64,000 nt of DNA from Niallia alba (GTDB lineage: Bacteria; Bacillota; Bacilli; Bacillales; Cytobacillaceae). The DNA is taken from the NCBI RefSeq assembly GCF_012933555.1, contig NZ_JABBPK010000001.1, positions 1,156,001 to 1,220,000 on the forward strand, given 5' to 3'. The notes under the pieces are model-generated. The model made no database searches. It saw only the letters and a list, made by a program, of their open reading frames with translations, and was not told the DNA's origin. This document shows positions 1 through 10,749 of the stretch, piece by piece (position 1 is the stretch's first letter; every line of letters starts with the position of its first letter). A program made the position numbers and the translations under genes.

Positions 1-1
1 T

Positions 2-1833
<1,832 letters not shown>

Positions 1834-1848
1834 TATAGGATAGTTAGT

Positions 1849-1880
1849 AATGCGTACAAGAGTTTCTTGTACGCATTATT
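1849..1880 (+). terminator. Intrinsic terminator after the bgl operon
   Basis: A perfect 12-bp inverted repeat (aatgcgtacaag at 1849-1860, its complement at 1866-1877) with a 5-base loop, followed by a short T-rich stretch. It lies 15 bp after the stop of the GH1 gene. Confidence 0.75.
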
Positions 1881-1894
1881 TGAGTCTTATAAGG

Positions 1895-2240
1895 GAGAGT
1901 CGCAAGTAAAAGGGGGAGAGTCGCAAGTAAAAGGGGGAAAGTCGCAAGTAAGAGGGGGAAGTCGCAAGTAAGAGGGGGAGAGTCGCAAGTAAGAGGGGGA
2001 GAGTCGCAAGTAAGAGGGGGAAAGTCGCAAGTAAGAGGGGAGAGTCGCAAGTAAGAGGGGGAAGTCGCAAGTAAAAGGGGGAAAGTCACAAGTAAGAGGG
2101 GGAGAGTCGCAAGTAAAAGGGGGAGAGTCGCAAGTAAAAGGGGGAAAGTCGCAAGTAAGAGGGGAGAGTCGCAAGTAAGAGGGGGAAGTCGCAAGTAAAA
2201 GGGGGAAAGTCACAAGTAAAAGAGCGAATATCGCAAGGAA
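1895..2240. repeat. Minisatellite, about 17 units of 20-21 bp
   Basis: The unit is roughly gtcgcaagtaagagggggaa; small changes occur at the A/G positions and in the number of G residues. About 16 good copies and one decayed copy (near 2230) sit head to tail without spacers. Units vary between 19 and 22 bp, so no reading frame persists. A block of about 75 bp beginning at 2021 recurs at 2145, i.e. six units later, showing growth by block duplication. One strand is strongly purine-rich. No gene is evident between here and 2580. Confidence 0.93.
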
Positions 2241-2580
2241 AAGAAGGTGGATTTACAACCACAGTTTACGTTTCCGAGCAACCGGAAAGAAGAATCTAAA
2301 TTAACAATCTGTTATTGGATGATAAGTCGTAATTTTTAAAAAATTAATAAAAACACTATTTACAAACAATAACCAGAGGTTTATGATAACCGGTATAAAG
2401 TGAATGGTAGAATAATAAATTACATCAAAGTACAACCATGCGATTTTTTAACCTCTCTAGACGAACATAAAATTTTCCACTTTAATACAAACAGATATTT
2501 TCATAAATGGATAGTTCGTAAAATAAAAGTCGATTAGAGAATGATACAAGTAAAAGGTTAATTTCAAGAGGTGAGTAGCT

Positions 2581-3312
2581 TTGGAGGTAAAACGAACAAG
2601 GAAGATTGATTATTTGCCAATGGGAGAACAGATTTTAATCGTCCAGTTTGAAGATGTTTTATCCATCGAAAACAACCAAATGGTTCAACATTTTGCCCAA
2701 TTAACAAGGACTTTAAAAATAGAAGGGGTAAAAGATATTGTCACAGCGATGAGTAATTTCTCCATAATGTATGATCCACTATTGATAAGTTTTGAGCAAT
2801 TAAAAGAGAAGCTAGCCCAAATTGAATTAACAGAAATACATGGAACGAAGAAAAAGTCTCGAGTTGTCCATATCCCAGTTGTTTTCGATGAACAGCATGG
2901 TCCAGATTTAGCTGAATTAGCAAAGATCACTGGTTATAGTGTCCAAGAAATTATAAAAATGATTACTTCAAAGACCTATTATGTTTATATGCTTGGATTT
3001 ATTGCTGGCCTGCCGTATATGGGAGATATAGACGAACGAATTATTGTTCCTAGAAAGTCTAATCCAACAGCAAAAGTTCCTAAAGGGACTGTTGCTATTG
3101 CGAACCGTATGACATCTATTTATACAGTTGAATCTCCAGGAGGGTGGCACCTGGTAGGATGGACACCAATGAATATCTTTGATGTAACACAGAATCCTCC
3201 TAACTTTATCGGAGCAGGGGATTATGTTAAATATGAGCCGATTTCATCAGAAGATGCTTATAAATGGAGCAAACAAGTACGTAAAGAGCGGAATCAATTA
3301 TGGAATATATAA
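2581..3312 (+). CDS. pxpB: 5-oxoprolinase subunit PxpB (KipI family)
   Basis: 243 residues, normal for the family. The KipI-type pattern GFIAGLPYMG (usually GFxPGFPYL; here Ala replaces the Pro) and the SPGGW motif with GWTP are both present. PxpB works with PxpA and PxpC in ATP-dependent opening of 5-oxoproline to glutamate; in Bacillus subtilis KipI was first described as an inhibitor of the sporulation kinase KinA. The start is a TTG behind GAGGTGAG. The end overlaps pxpC by 13 bp, so the two are translationally coupled. No pxpA is present in the window, which is unusual because it normally lies beside these genes. Confidence 0.9.
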   Translation: MEVKRTRKIDYLPMGEQILIVQFEDVLSIENNQMVQHFAQLTRTLKIEGVKDIVTAMSNFSIMYDPLLISFEQLKEKLAQIELTEIHGTKKKSRVVHIPVVFDEQHGPDLAELAKITGYSVQEIIKMITSKTYYVYMLGFIAGLPYMGDIDERIIVPRKSNPTAKVPKGTVAIANRMTSIYTVESPGGWHLVGWTPMNIFDVTQNPPNFIGAGDYVKYEPISSEDAYKWSKQVRKERNQLWNI

Positions 3313-4268
3313 AATGTTTAAAGCCAGGTTTATTAACAACCATTCAAGATTTGGGGAGGCATTCCTATCAATCATTTGGTGTTTCAGCTTGTGGAGCAAT
3401 GGATCCTCTATCCTTAAAACTGGCTAATATTATTGTCGGCAACCCACAAGATTATGCTGTTCTAGAAATAACATTACTAGGACCAGAAATACTCTTCAAG
3501 GGAGAAGGAGTCATTGCAATTACGGGGGCTGACTTATCACCAACATTAAATGAAAAAGAGCTGCCTATGTGGAGAGCTGTCCACGTACAGGAAGGGGACA
3601 TTTTGAAATTTGCCAAAGCAAGAACTGGATGTCGCAGTTATCTTGCTATCCTTGGTGGAATGCTTGTTCCAGAAGTAATGGGGAGTAAATCCACTTTTCT
3701 TCGCGGAAATTATGGAGGAATAGAAGGAAGAGCACTCCAAAAAAACGATCGCATTCCAGTAGGACCGATCCATCATAGTTGGATAAAAAAGGTGAAAAAT
3801 AGGGGGATATCTGATTCGGTTATTCGGAATATCTTTCATAAGGATGCTGTTCGATTTGTATGGGGTCCACATGATAGGGCGTTTAAAGAAGAATCAAAGG
3901 AACTATTTATCGAAAGTGTCTATCAGATTACTAATCAATCTGATCGAATGGGCTATCGTCTTGAAGGAAAAGCACTATTACATAAAAAGTCTGCTGATAT
4001 ACTTAGTGAATTTGTTGCACCAGGAACGATCCAAGTGCCGGCAAACGGTAAGCCAATCCTATTAATGGCAGATTGCCAAATGTCCGGAGGTTATACAAAA
4101 ATCGGCATGGTCATTGGCGTGGATATTCCTTTAGTAGCACAGAAGAAACCTGGCGACTTTATAAAGTTCCAACCAGTTTCTATCGAGCAAGCTCAAGAAG
4201 AATGGAAAAGACAAATGAAATGGTTATCGATTTTAAGCAAAAATAACACCCATTTAATAGCAAAATAA
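3300..4268 (+). CDS. pxpC: 5-oxoprolinase subunit PxpC (KipA family, biotin-dependent carboxyltransferase domain)
   Basis: 322 residues. Typical N-terminus with GLLTTIQDLGRHSYQ and GVSACGAMDPLSL, followed by ITGADLSPTLN and, later, LMADCQMSGGYTKIG, all hallmarks of the KipA/allophanate-hydrolase subunit 2 fold. It forms the cytoplasmic 5-oxoprolinase complex with PxpB. The ATG lies inside the end of pxpB. The gene is followed after about 65 bp by an interspersed palindromic element, which probably ends transcription. Confidence 0.9.
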   Translation: MEYIKCLKPGLLTTIQDLGRHSYQSFGVSACGAMDPLSLKLANIIVGNPQDYAVLEITLLGPEILFKGEGVIAITGADLSPTLNEKELPMWRAVHVQEGDILKFAKARTGCRSYLAILGGMLVPEVMGSKSTFLRGNYGGIEGRALQKNDRIPVGPIHHSWIKKVKNRGISDSVIRNIFHKDAVRFVWGPHDRAFKEESKELFIESVYQITNQSDRMGYRLEGKALLHKKSADILSEFVAPGTIQVPANGKPILLMADCQMSGGYTKIGMVIGVDIPLVAQKKPGDFIKFQPVSIEQAQEEWKRQMKWLSILSKNNTHLIAK

Positions 4269-4334
4269 TGGAGAAAATAAAGAACAGTCTGTGTGGCTAT
4301 ATGAAAATAAAGTTTTAGATATAAATGGTAGATT

Positions 4335-4684
4335 GAGGTTGGGACATATCAAAATAGATACTCTGTAAAGAATAACGGCTACTTTCGCATACTTTTTACA
4401 AGAAGAAATATAATTAGTTGGGAAAATAGAGCAGCCGGAATACACGAAGACGCCACGGGGATTAGCGAGACAGTCTGAGAAGAAAGCAGGAGCGTAGCGA
4501 CGAAGCGGCTCAGCGCGAGCCCCACGGAAAGCGAAGTGTATTCCGGCTGCGGGAAATCGCATTAAACTTCATGAAAACATCCTTTTAAAACAAATAAAAA
4601 ACCAAACAATTATACGGAACTTTCAATAGCATCTTCGTATAATTGTTCGGAATTATCCTTGGCTGGAATACTTATGTCCCAGCC
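4335..4684 (+). mobile_element. Interspersed palindromic element, form A, copy 1
   Basis: Bounded by ggttgggacata on the left and tatgtcccagcc on the right (inverted repeats). Inside is a GC-rich core opening with gcagccggaatacacgaag and closing with its complement, then a hairpin based on caattatacg/cgtataattg. The same design recurs at 11852, 26832, 58555 and 59435. No protein is encoded; it looks like a non-autonomous mobile repeat that also forms strong RNA hairpins. It fills most of the 600-bp gap between pxpC and the MFS gene. Confidence 0.85.
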
Positions 4685-4874
4685 ACGTCATTTTCTTCTT
4701 CGGTAAATGGAATGACAAAATGACCAATTCAAAAAAGAAGAGCGTAATTGGTGAAAATTTCTTTGTTTCATAATACAATATGTAAGTATGCTTCCTTCTT
4801 CTATGAAAGAAGCATTTTTTAAGGTTAATATTCAAGTAGTTATAGAAAATTTACTGTAGAAAGGCGATAGAAAA

Positions 4875-6098
4875 TTGAATTCATTATCAAAAATTAAACG
4901 ATTGCAAATTGCTTTTCTATTGGGATCACTTTCCCTGTTAGGTCCATTTACAATAGATACGTATTTGCCTGCATTTCCAACTATTGTAGAGGAATTTCAC
5001 ACGAGTGCTTCCTTAGTGCAAGTTAGTTTAACAACTTGCTTGTTGGGATTGGCATTGGGCCAGTTAATCATTGGACCAATGAGTGATGTCCAAGGGCGTC
5101 GTAAACCATTAATAATTTTTCTTGGTTTATACTTACTATCTTCATTAATATGTGCGGTTGCACCAAATATTTATATGTTGATCGTTTCTCGTTTCATCCA
5201 AGGGTTTGCAGCAGCAGGTGGTCTCGTTATTTCAAGAGCTGTTGTTCGAGATCTATATAGTGGAAGAGAGCTTACAAAGTTTTTTGCCACGTTAATGTTA
5301 ATTGGAAACCTTGGTCCGATTGTGGCACCTATAATAGGTGGTGCAATTCTTTCTTTTGCAAATTGGAAAGTGGTTTTCCTTGTTTTAACCTTTATTGGGA
5401 TTATTTTGACTGTTGTCGTTTCCTTTAAACTGGAAGAAACCTTACCAGCTGAAAAGCGTGTACCGAGCAATATCAAACAAGTAGTTATGAATTTTGGTTC
5501 ATTATTGAAAGACCGTGAATTTGCAGGCTATGCATTTACACAAGGTTTTACTACTGCCGGAATTTTTGCCTATGTTTCTGGTATTTCTTTTGTCTATCAA
5601 AATATTTATGGCGTTTCTCCTCAAGTCTTTAGTTTATTGTTTGGGATAAACGGAGTTGGCTTAATTATTGGAACACAAATCGTTGGCAGATTATCTAAAT
5701 TCTCAGAGAGAACATTCTTGAAGAGCGGTTTAGCTCTTTCCATGTCAGCTTCGATTTTATTAGTAATTGCCATTTTAGTTCATGCACCGTTAGTCGCAGT
5801 TGCCATACCTATTTTTCTTTTCGTTACTTCCATTAGTATTATTGGAACATCTTCTTTTTCATTGGCGATGGAAACAAAAGGACATATGGCAGGAAGCGCA
5901 TCTGCATTATTAGGTCTATTACCATTCTTACTAGGTTCACTAACAGCACCGTTAGTAGGAATCGGAGGAGAACATACAGCTGTGCCGATGGGAGTTATTA
6001 TTTTCGCATCAAGCCTGTTAGCGTTCTTATCTTATTATGTATTGGTGAGAAAATCTTCGTTAAAGGTGAATACACCTAAGCATGTTACCCATAATTAA
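4875..6098 (+). CDS. Bcr/CflA family drug-resistance MFS transporter
   Basis: 407 residues with about 12 hydrophobic segments. The N-terminal block GPFTIDTYLPAFPTI and the loop GPMSDVQGRRKPL (MFS motif A) identify the Bcr/CflA branch of proton-coupled drug exporters; ISRAVVRDLYSG after helix 4 is also typical. The start is TTG at 4875 with a modest AGAAAGGCG site. It is monocistronic, between a palindromic element and an intrinsic terminator. The substrate cannot be read from sequence; relatives export bicyclomycin, chloramphenicol or sulfonamides. Confidence 0.88.
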   Translation: MNSLSKIKRLQIAFLLGSLSLLGPFTIDTYLPAFPTIVEEFHTSASLVQVSLTTCLLGLALGQLIIGPMSDVQGRRKPLIIFLGLYLLSSLICAVAPNIYMLIVSRFIQGFAAAGGLVISRAVVRDLYSGRELTKFFATLMLIGNLGPIVAPIIGGAILSFANWKVVFLVLTFIGIILTVVVSFKLEETLPAEKRVPSNIKQVVMNFGSLLKDREFAGYAFTQGFTTAGIFAYVSGISFVYQNIYGVSPQVFSLLFGINGVGLIIGTQIVGRLSKFSERTFLKSGLALSMSASILLVIAILVHAPLVAVAIPIFLFVTSISIIGTSSFSLAMETKGHMAGSASALLGLLPFLLGSLTAPLVGIGGEHTAVPMGVIIFASSLLAFLSYYVLVRKSSLKVNTPKHVTHN

Positions 6099-6127
6099 TT
6101 CCTTAAACACAATATATGTCTTCTGCA

Positions 6128-6165
6128 AACAGGTGCTTTCGATTTTAGAAAGCGCCTGTTTTTTT
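6128..6165 (+). terminator. Intrinsic terminator after the Bcr/CflA gene
   Basis: Stem aacaggtgctttc (6128-6140) with its near-complement at 6148-6160 and a run of T residues. Confidence 0.85.
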
Positions 6166-6218
6166 GAAAAAAGGAGCGAAGTTTATTCTAAGGTTCTTTC
6201 TTTTTCGGAAGAATGGGA

Positions 6219-6252
6219 GTGTAGACAAGGGGACTGTTCCCCTTGTCTACAC
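6219..6252. repeat. Perfect 15-bp hairpin, 4-base loop
   Basis: gtgtagacaagggga at 6219-6233, loop ctgt, and the exact complement at 6238-6252. There is no T-run, so it is not a standard terminator. It lies in the gap before the sensor kinase and resembles the short dispersed hairpins seen elsewhere in this window. Confidence 0.8.
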
Positions 6253-6349
6253 TGAGGCTCCGTTCATACATGGTTTAATCCCAGTTAGTGGTGATACAAT
6301 AATGATGATACAATATAAATACGTTTATTAAAGGAAATGGGGTTAATTC

Positions 6350-7507
6350 ATGAAATCCTATTGGGTATGGCTTGTATTAAATGTGGTTGTATGGCCATTT
6401 GCAATTGGCTATACTGACTTAACTATTAATCAATTAACTGGGCAATTATTCGGTGTTGCGCTTTATTTTGCTATCTTTTTTCTTACTCCTTTAGTGAAGA
6501 AGAGGCCAAGCTTATTCGTCTTTTTTATATGCTTGAATGTTATTATCGCAACGATTACTTTATTTCCTTCTGATGGTACTATCAATCCATTTCTTATTCT
6601 TATCCTTTCCCTTTTAATCGCAGAGGGATTTTATCACTTGACGATTGGTAGTAGCTTAATTATTAGTGTAATTGGATGTGGAGCAATTCTCATAACGGTA
6701 TTGAATAGTAATCTAGGTCAAATAATAGAGATATTTGTGGAGATTTATATTATTTTTCTTCTTATAGGCTTGTTAGTGTATAAGCAGACAAAGGATCAAT
6801 GGACAGATCTGGATGCACGGTACCAAGCCCTTTTTAGCGAATACCGTGATATAAAGCGAAGAGCTGTTTCGGAAGAGGAACTCGCTAGACAGGAAGAACG
6901 TGTATTAATTGCACATGAAATTCATGATTCAGTTGGTCATAAACTTACGGCATTGATCATGCAACTGGAAATGTTTCGTTTACAAACTTCTGAAGAATAT
7001 AAGGAAAAGGTACAATCCTTGAAGGAACTTGCTGGAGAGAGTTTAAATGAAACACGAAGGGCAGTAAAATCCTTAAAGGCTAATGATACAGGTGGACTTT
7101 CAGGGATATTACGATTGATTCGTAAATTAGAAATGGAGAATATGATTCGTATTCATTTTTCTGTGAAACATGGTGCTTTTTCTGCTCCATTAACTGGTGA
7201 GCAATCTTTTGTGATTTATCGTTCTGTTCAAGAGGCATTAACAAATATTATGAAACATAGTAACGCAAAAGAAGCTGAAATTATGTTTGAAGCTCCAGGT
7301 AACAGTATTTTTCGTTTTGAAATAAGTAACCCTATTTCGAATCGTTCATTATATAAAGAAGGATTTGGACTTAGTTCTATGCGGGAGCGGTTGGAAAAGT
7401 ACGGAGGAGATTTAAAAGTGATTAAAACGGATGAACAATTTCGGATAAGTGGATTTATTAAACTTCTCAATATAGGTGATGAACATGGCTCGAATATTAC
7501 TGGCTGA
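6350..7507 (+). CDS. lnrJ: Sensor histidine kinase, LnrJ-like (HisKA_3 / DesK-NarL class)
   Basis: 385 residues. The N-terminal 145 residues hold about five hydrophobic helices with no large extracellular loop, so it is an intramembrane-type sensor. The HisKA_3 box AHEIHDSVGHKL places the phosphorylated histidine at H192. The ATP-binding domain shows QEALTNIMKHSNA (N box) and GFGLSSMRERLEKYGG (G box). The next gene is its response regulator, overlapping by 23 bp, and an ABC exporter follows. This gene order matches the linearmycin-resistance locus lnrJKLMN (yfiJKLMN) of Bacillus subtilis; the symbol rests on order and family, not on an alignment. Confidence 0.88.
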   Translation: MKSYWVWLVLNVVVWPFAIGYTDLTINQLTGQLFGVALYFAIFFLTPLVKKRPSLFVFFICLNVIIATITLFPSDGTINPFLILILSLLIAEGFYHLTIGSSLIISVIGCGAILITVLNSNLGQIIEIFVEIYIIFLLIGLLVYKQTKDQWTDLDARYQALFSEYRDIKRRAVSEEELARQEERVLIAHEIHDSVGHKLTALIMQLEMFRLQTSEEYKEKVQSLKELAGESLNETRRAVKSLKANDTGGLSGILRLIRKLEMENMIRIHFSVKHGAFSAPLTGEQSFVIYRSVQEALTNIMKHSNAKEAEIMFEAPGNSIFRFEISNPISNRSLYKEGFGLSSMRERLEKYGGDLKVIKTDEQFRISGFIKLLNIGDEHGSNITG

Positions 7508-8117
7508 AGACCAGGTTATGGTAAGACAAGGTTTAAAAATGATGATTGAAACAGAAGAAGAATTTAAAGTGACTGGAGAAACAAATAATGGGAAAGAAGC
7601 AATAGATCTATGTGAAAGGATGCAGTTTGATATTGCGATATTAGATATTCGAATGCCCATTATAGATGGTTTAGAAACAGCGAAAATTATTCAATCCCGC
7701 TGGCCGCAAATGAAAATATTGATGTTAACGACCTTTGATGATGATCACTATGTAATGGAAGCATTGAGAATTGGTGTTAGTGGCTACATTTTGAAAAATG
7801 GCGATACAGATGCGCTACTGCGTTCCATTCATAGTGTATTAAATGGAGGTTTAACTATTGAGGAAAATGTAGCAGCAAAAGTCGTTCCGCAACTAATAAA
7901 ACAAAACAATAATCCGGAAGCTGACCCTACCCTAACCCCCCGAGAACGGGCTATATTAAAGTGTATTGGAGAAGGGCTTAGCAATAATGAAATTGCAGAT
8001 AGATTGGCAATCTCCGTTGGAACCGTGAAAAATAATACAAGTAAAATCTTAACAAAACTTGATTTGCGTGATCGTACCCAATTAGCCATTTATGCAATTC
8101 GGCATAATCTTGTGTAA
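7485..8117 (+). CDS. lnrK: NarL/LuxR-type response regulator, LnrK-like
   Basis: 210 residues from the ATG at 7485, chosen because AGGTGATG lies 5 bases upstream; upstream in-frame GTG and ATG codons at 7476 and 7479 are less well placed. The receiver domain has the acidic pair in LLAEDQ and the phospho-acceptor D54 in ILDIRMP. The C-terminal LuxR helix-turn-helix reads LTPRERAILKCIGEGLSNNE and then IAxxLxxSxxTVKN. It overlaps the kinase gene by 23 bp and should activate the ABC exporter genes downstream when phosphorylated. Confidence 0.9.
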   Translation: MARILLAEDQVMVRQGLKMMIETEEEFKVTGETNNGKEAIDLCERMQFDIAILDIRMPIIDGLETAKIIQSRWPQMKILMLTTFDDDHYVMEALRIGVSGYILKNGDTDALLRSIHSVLNGGLTIEENVAAKVVPQLIKQNNNPEADPTLTPRERAILKCIGEGLSNNEIADRLAISVGTVKNNTSKILTKLDLRDRTQLAIYAIRHNLV

Positions 8118-8141
8118 AAAATGTTCATATCTCATAGATAA

Positions 8142-8347
8142 AGGCTGTTTTCTAAAGAATTGTTGTTTTTTCAATAGGAAAAAAGAATTAATAGGAAAAT
8201 TGGAGCAGCCGGAATACACGAAGACGCCACGGGGATTAGCGAGACAGCCTGAGACCCCGGAGGCTGAGGAGGCTTAAGCTTAGCCCCACGGAAAGCGAAG
8301 TGTATTCCAGCTGCGGGTAATCGCAACAAACTTTACGAAAACAGCCT
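8142..8347 (+). mobile_element. Interspersed palindromic element, form B, copy 1
   Basis: Bounded by aggctgttttc and gaaaacagcct, perfect terminal inverted repeats. The core from gcagccggaatacac to its complement is nearly the same as in form A, but the flanks differ and the caattatacg hairpin is absent. It lies between the two-component genes and the ABC transporter genes of the lnr-like locus. Confidence 0.85.
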
Positions 8348-8428
8348 AGATAAATAACAATAATGTTTGCGGAACATGGCCAAAAAGAAAAATGATTAAA
8401 GTAATGGATAAATAAAGAATGGATGACT

Positions 8429-8458
8429 AGAGACAGTAGTGAAGCTGTTTCTTTTTTT
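8429..8458 (+). terminator. Intrinsic terminator between lnrK-like and lnrL-like genes
   Basis: Stem agagacag / ctgtttct with an 8-base loop and a run of seven T residues. It suggests that the exporter genes have their own promoter just downstream, as expected if the response regulator controls them. Confidence 0.65.
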
Positions 8459-8543
8459 ATATGCTTAATAGGCAATATCCATTATAAAAGTAGCTTAAGT
8501 GAGAAGGATAATAAAAATGACCGAAGTAAAGGAGTGCAAAAAG

Positions 8544-9476
8544 ATGCTTGAAACCATAAAACTTAGTAAAAATTTCAAAGATAAAAAGGTAGTAGATGAA
8601 ATTAATTTATTTTTGGGAGAAGGAGAATCAGTTGGTTTGCTTGGACCAAATGGTGCTGGAAAATCAACAACCATCTCTATGATTTCATCCTTACTTAAAC
8701 CAACGTCTGGGGATGTAAAACTAAATGGAAAAAGTATGATAAAAGATGCAGCAGAAATGCGAAGAATTCTTGGAGTAGTTCCACAGGAAATAGCTTTATA
8801 TGAAGAACTATCAGCATATGAAAATCTTAAGTTTTTTGGAAGAGCCTATCAAGTTCCAAAAGATAAGATTGAGGATCGAATACAAAATGTGCTTGAGATG
8901 GTGGGGTTAAAGGATCGTCAAAAGGAATTGATTAAAACATTTTCGGGGGGAATGAAGCGAAGAATCAATATTGCAGCTGCTTTGTTACATGAACCGAAGA
9001 TTTTAATTTTTGATGAACCGACTGTGGGGATTGATCCTCAATCAAGAAACCATATTTTAGAGACTGTTCGAGAATTGAATGTAAAGCATGGAACGACGGT
9101 TCTTTACACAAGCCATTACATGGAAGAAGTGGAGCAATTATGTAATCGTGTATACATTATGGATCATGGAAAAGTGATTGCTTCTGGAACAAAATCGGAA
9201 TTATTAAGCATTTTATCAAGTGAAGATACGATACAAGTGCAACTTAACAAAAAAAGTGATGTATTGTTAACAGAAATTAAATCATTTAATCATGTTTATC
9301 AAGTGGATGAAACGGATGAGGGTCTACGTATTATTTCAAGAAAAGGAAGTAATATTTTAAGTGATCTCGTACATGCAGCAGAAAAGGCAGGCATCCAAAT
9401 TGTAAACTATCAAGTGGAAATACCAAGTTTAGAGGATGTATTTCTACATTTAACTGGAAAAACATTGCGGGATTAG
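8544..9476 (+). CDS. lnrL: ABC transporter ATP-binding protein, LnrL-like
   Basis: 310 residues from the ATG at 8544, chosen because AAAGGAG lies 9 bases upstream; GTG at 8499 and ATG at 8517 are alternatives. Walker A is GPNGAGKST near residue 35, the signature is FSGGMKRRINIA, and Walker B is ILIFDEPTVGID. The C-terminal 80 residues are the extension seen in drug-exporter ATPases of the DrrA/CcmA type. It stands 13 bp before the first permease gene and powers export of an antibiotic, by analogy with polyene linearmycins. Confidence 0.88.
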   Translation: MLETIKLSKNFKDKKVVDEINLFLGEGESVGLLGPNGAGKSTTISMISSLLKPTSGDVKLNGKSMIKDAAEMRRILGVVPQEIALYEELSAYENLKFFGRAYQVPKDKIEDRIQNVLEMVGLKDRQKELIKTFSGGMKRRINIAAALLHEPKILIFDEPTVGIDPQSRNHILETVRELNVKHGTTVLYTSHYMEEVEQLCNRVYIMDHGKVIASGTKSELLSILSSEDTIQVQLNKKSDVLLTEIKSFNHVYQVDETDEGLRIISRKGSNILSDLVHAAEKAGIQIVNYQVEIPSLEDVFLHLTGKTLRD

Positions 9477-9489
9477 AGGAGGGAAAAAA

Positions 9490-10749
9490 GTGGGATCATT
9501 CATAAAAAAGGACTTACTCGTTTTTTGGCGGGACCGAAAAGAAATGCTAATGACTCTCTTACTCCCCATTATCATCATTGTTGTATTAAATTATGCCTTT
9601 GCTGGTATTTTTAATGACGATAAAGAGGCAACTAAATTGGACATAGCATTTGTCCAAGTAGATGATGAAGAAAAGGGGTTTGTACAGTTTAAAGAAAGAA
9701 TACAACAATTAGGCTTGTCTCAAGCAGAGAAAGAAACAATGCTTGAGCATGTAGAAAATCTATCACCAATTACGTTAATACGAAATTTTATTAATAACCC
9801 GGACGTAAAGGAATGGGTTAATGCGAAAGAACTGACGTGGGAAGAAGCAACGGACCAAGTAGAAAGTGGTGAACTAGATGCAATCATTCGTGTTCCAGAA
9901 GGATTTACGTATGAGGTGCTTTCTACTGTCATGCTTGGAGATAAATCGACAACTGCATTAACGATTCATGCTGCAAAGCAGTCCACTGAAGTAACTACTC
10001 TCCAAAATATCGTCAATGAATTCGTGAACTCTTTGAATATGAACTTTGCTCTTGGTAGGGAAGGAACGTTATCAGCAGCAGAACCTATACTGCCTCAAGG
10101 AGGTAGAGAAGTCGTGGAAGGAATTGACACGTATACTATTTCGCAATACTTTATTATTGCAATTGGAACTCTATTTGGTCTGTTTTTGGCGCAAAGCGTA
10201 GCACTAAAGACGGTTACAGAGAAAAGAGAGCGTGTATTTAATCGGATTTTATTAACGAATAGTAATCCAATGCATTTTTTGCTAGGAAAAACAGTTTCTA
10301 CCTTTATTCTAGCTTGGTTACAATTGATGATTACGATAACGGTAACACAGTTATTATTAAATATATTTCCAGATAAACCTGTATCGTTCTGGTTCGGAAT
10401 GGTACTAGTATTTACCTCGTTTTCGTTAATGGTTGCAGGACTATCAGCAATATTTACATCTATTACGTTAAATTTGAAGGATAGCAATGCGGTTAGTGGT
10501 TTAACCACCCTTATTATTATGTCCTTGGGAGTTCTAGGGGGAAGTTTTTTCCCACTTGAAGGTTTTCCGGAATTGTTACAACGAATAGGAGAATGGACTC
10601 CAAATGGTTTAACCATGATAGCGATGATAGAGTATATTCAGTTTAGTCAATTTAGCGATTTACTTTTACCGATAGTGGTTCTAGTTGCCATGTCTGTAGT
10701 TTGTTTTGTAATTGGTATGTTCATGTTTCCGAAAAGGGGGCGGGTATAA
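9490..10749 (+). CDS. lnrM: ABC transporter permease, LnrM-like
   Basis: 419 residues, GTG start behind GAGGAGGG. An ABC2-type membrane protein: one N-terminal helix (LMTLLLPIIIIVVLNYAFAG), a large extracellular domain of about 180 residues, then five or six C-terminal helices with the motif TVTEKRERVFNRILLTN in the cytoplasmic coupling region. Its stop overlaps the ATG of the next permease by one base, so the two subunits are probably translated in equal amounts. Confidence 0.85.
   Translation: MGSFIKKDLLVFWRDRKEMLMTLLLPIIIIVVLNYAFAGIFNDDKEATKLDIAFVQVDDEEKGFVQFKERIQQLGLSQAEKETMLEHVENLSPITLIRNFINNPDVKEWVNAKELTWEEATDQVESGELDAIIRVPEGFTYEVLSTVMLGDKSTTALTIHAAKQSTEVTTLQNIVNEFVNSLNMNFALGREGTLSAAEPILPQGGREVVEGIDTYTISQYFIIAIGTLFGLFLAQSVALKTVTEKRERVFNRILLTNSNPMHFLLGKTVSTFILAWLQLMITITVTQLLLNIFPDKPVSFWFGMVLVFTSFSLMVAGLSAIFTSITLNLKDSNAVSGLTTLIIMSLGVLGGSFFPLEGFPELLQRIGEWTPNGLTMIAMIEYIQFSQFSDLLLPIVVLVAMSVVCFVIGMFMFPKRGRV

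Noticed and set aside
1844-2213. Minus-strand reading frames of 64-116 codons over the 20-bp minisatellite
   Set aside because: They consist only of translated repeats (LLLATFP-type), exist in several overlapping frames, and have no ribosome binding site.
2222-2580. Possible regulatory RNA or operator before pxpB
   Set aside because: I found no hairpin, riboswitch-like or palindromic signal that I can support.
8092-8277. 61-codon frame after the response regulator
   Set aside because: Overlaps the end of the regulator gene and the palindromic element; no ribosome binding site.
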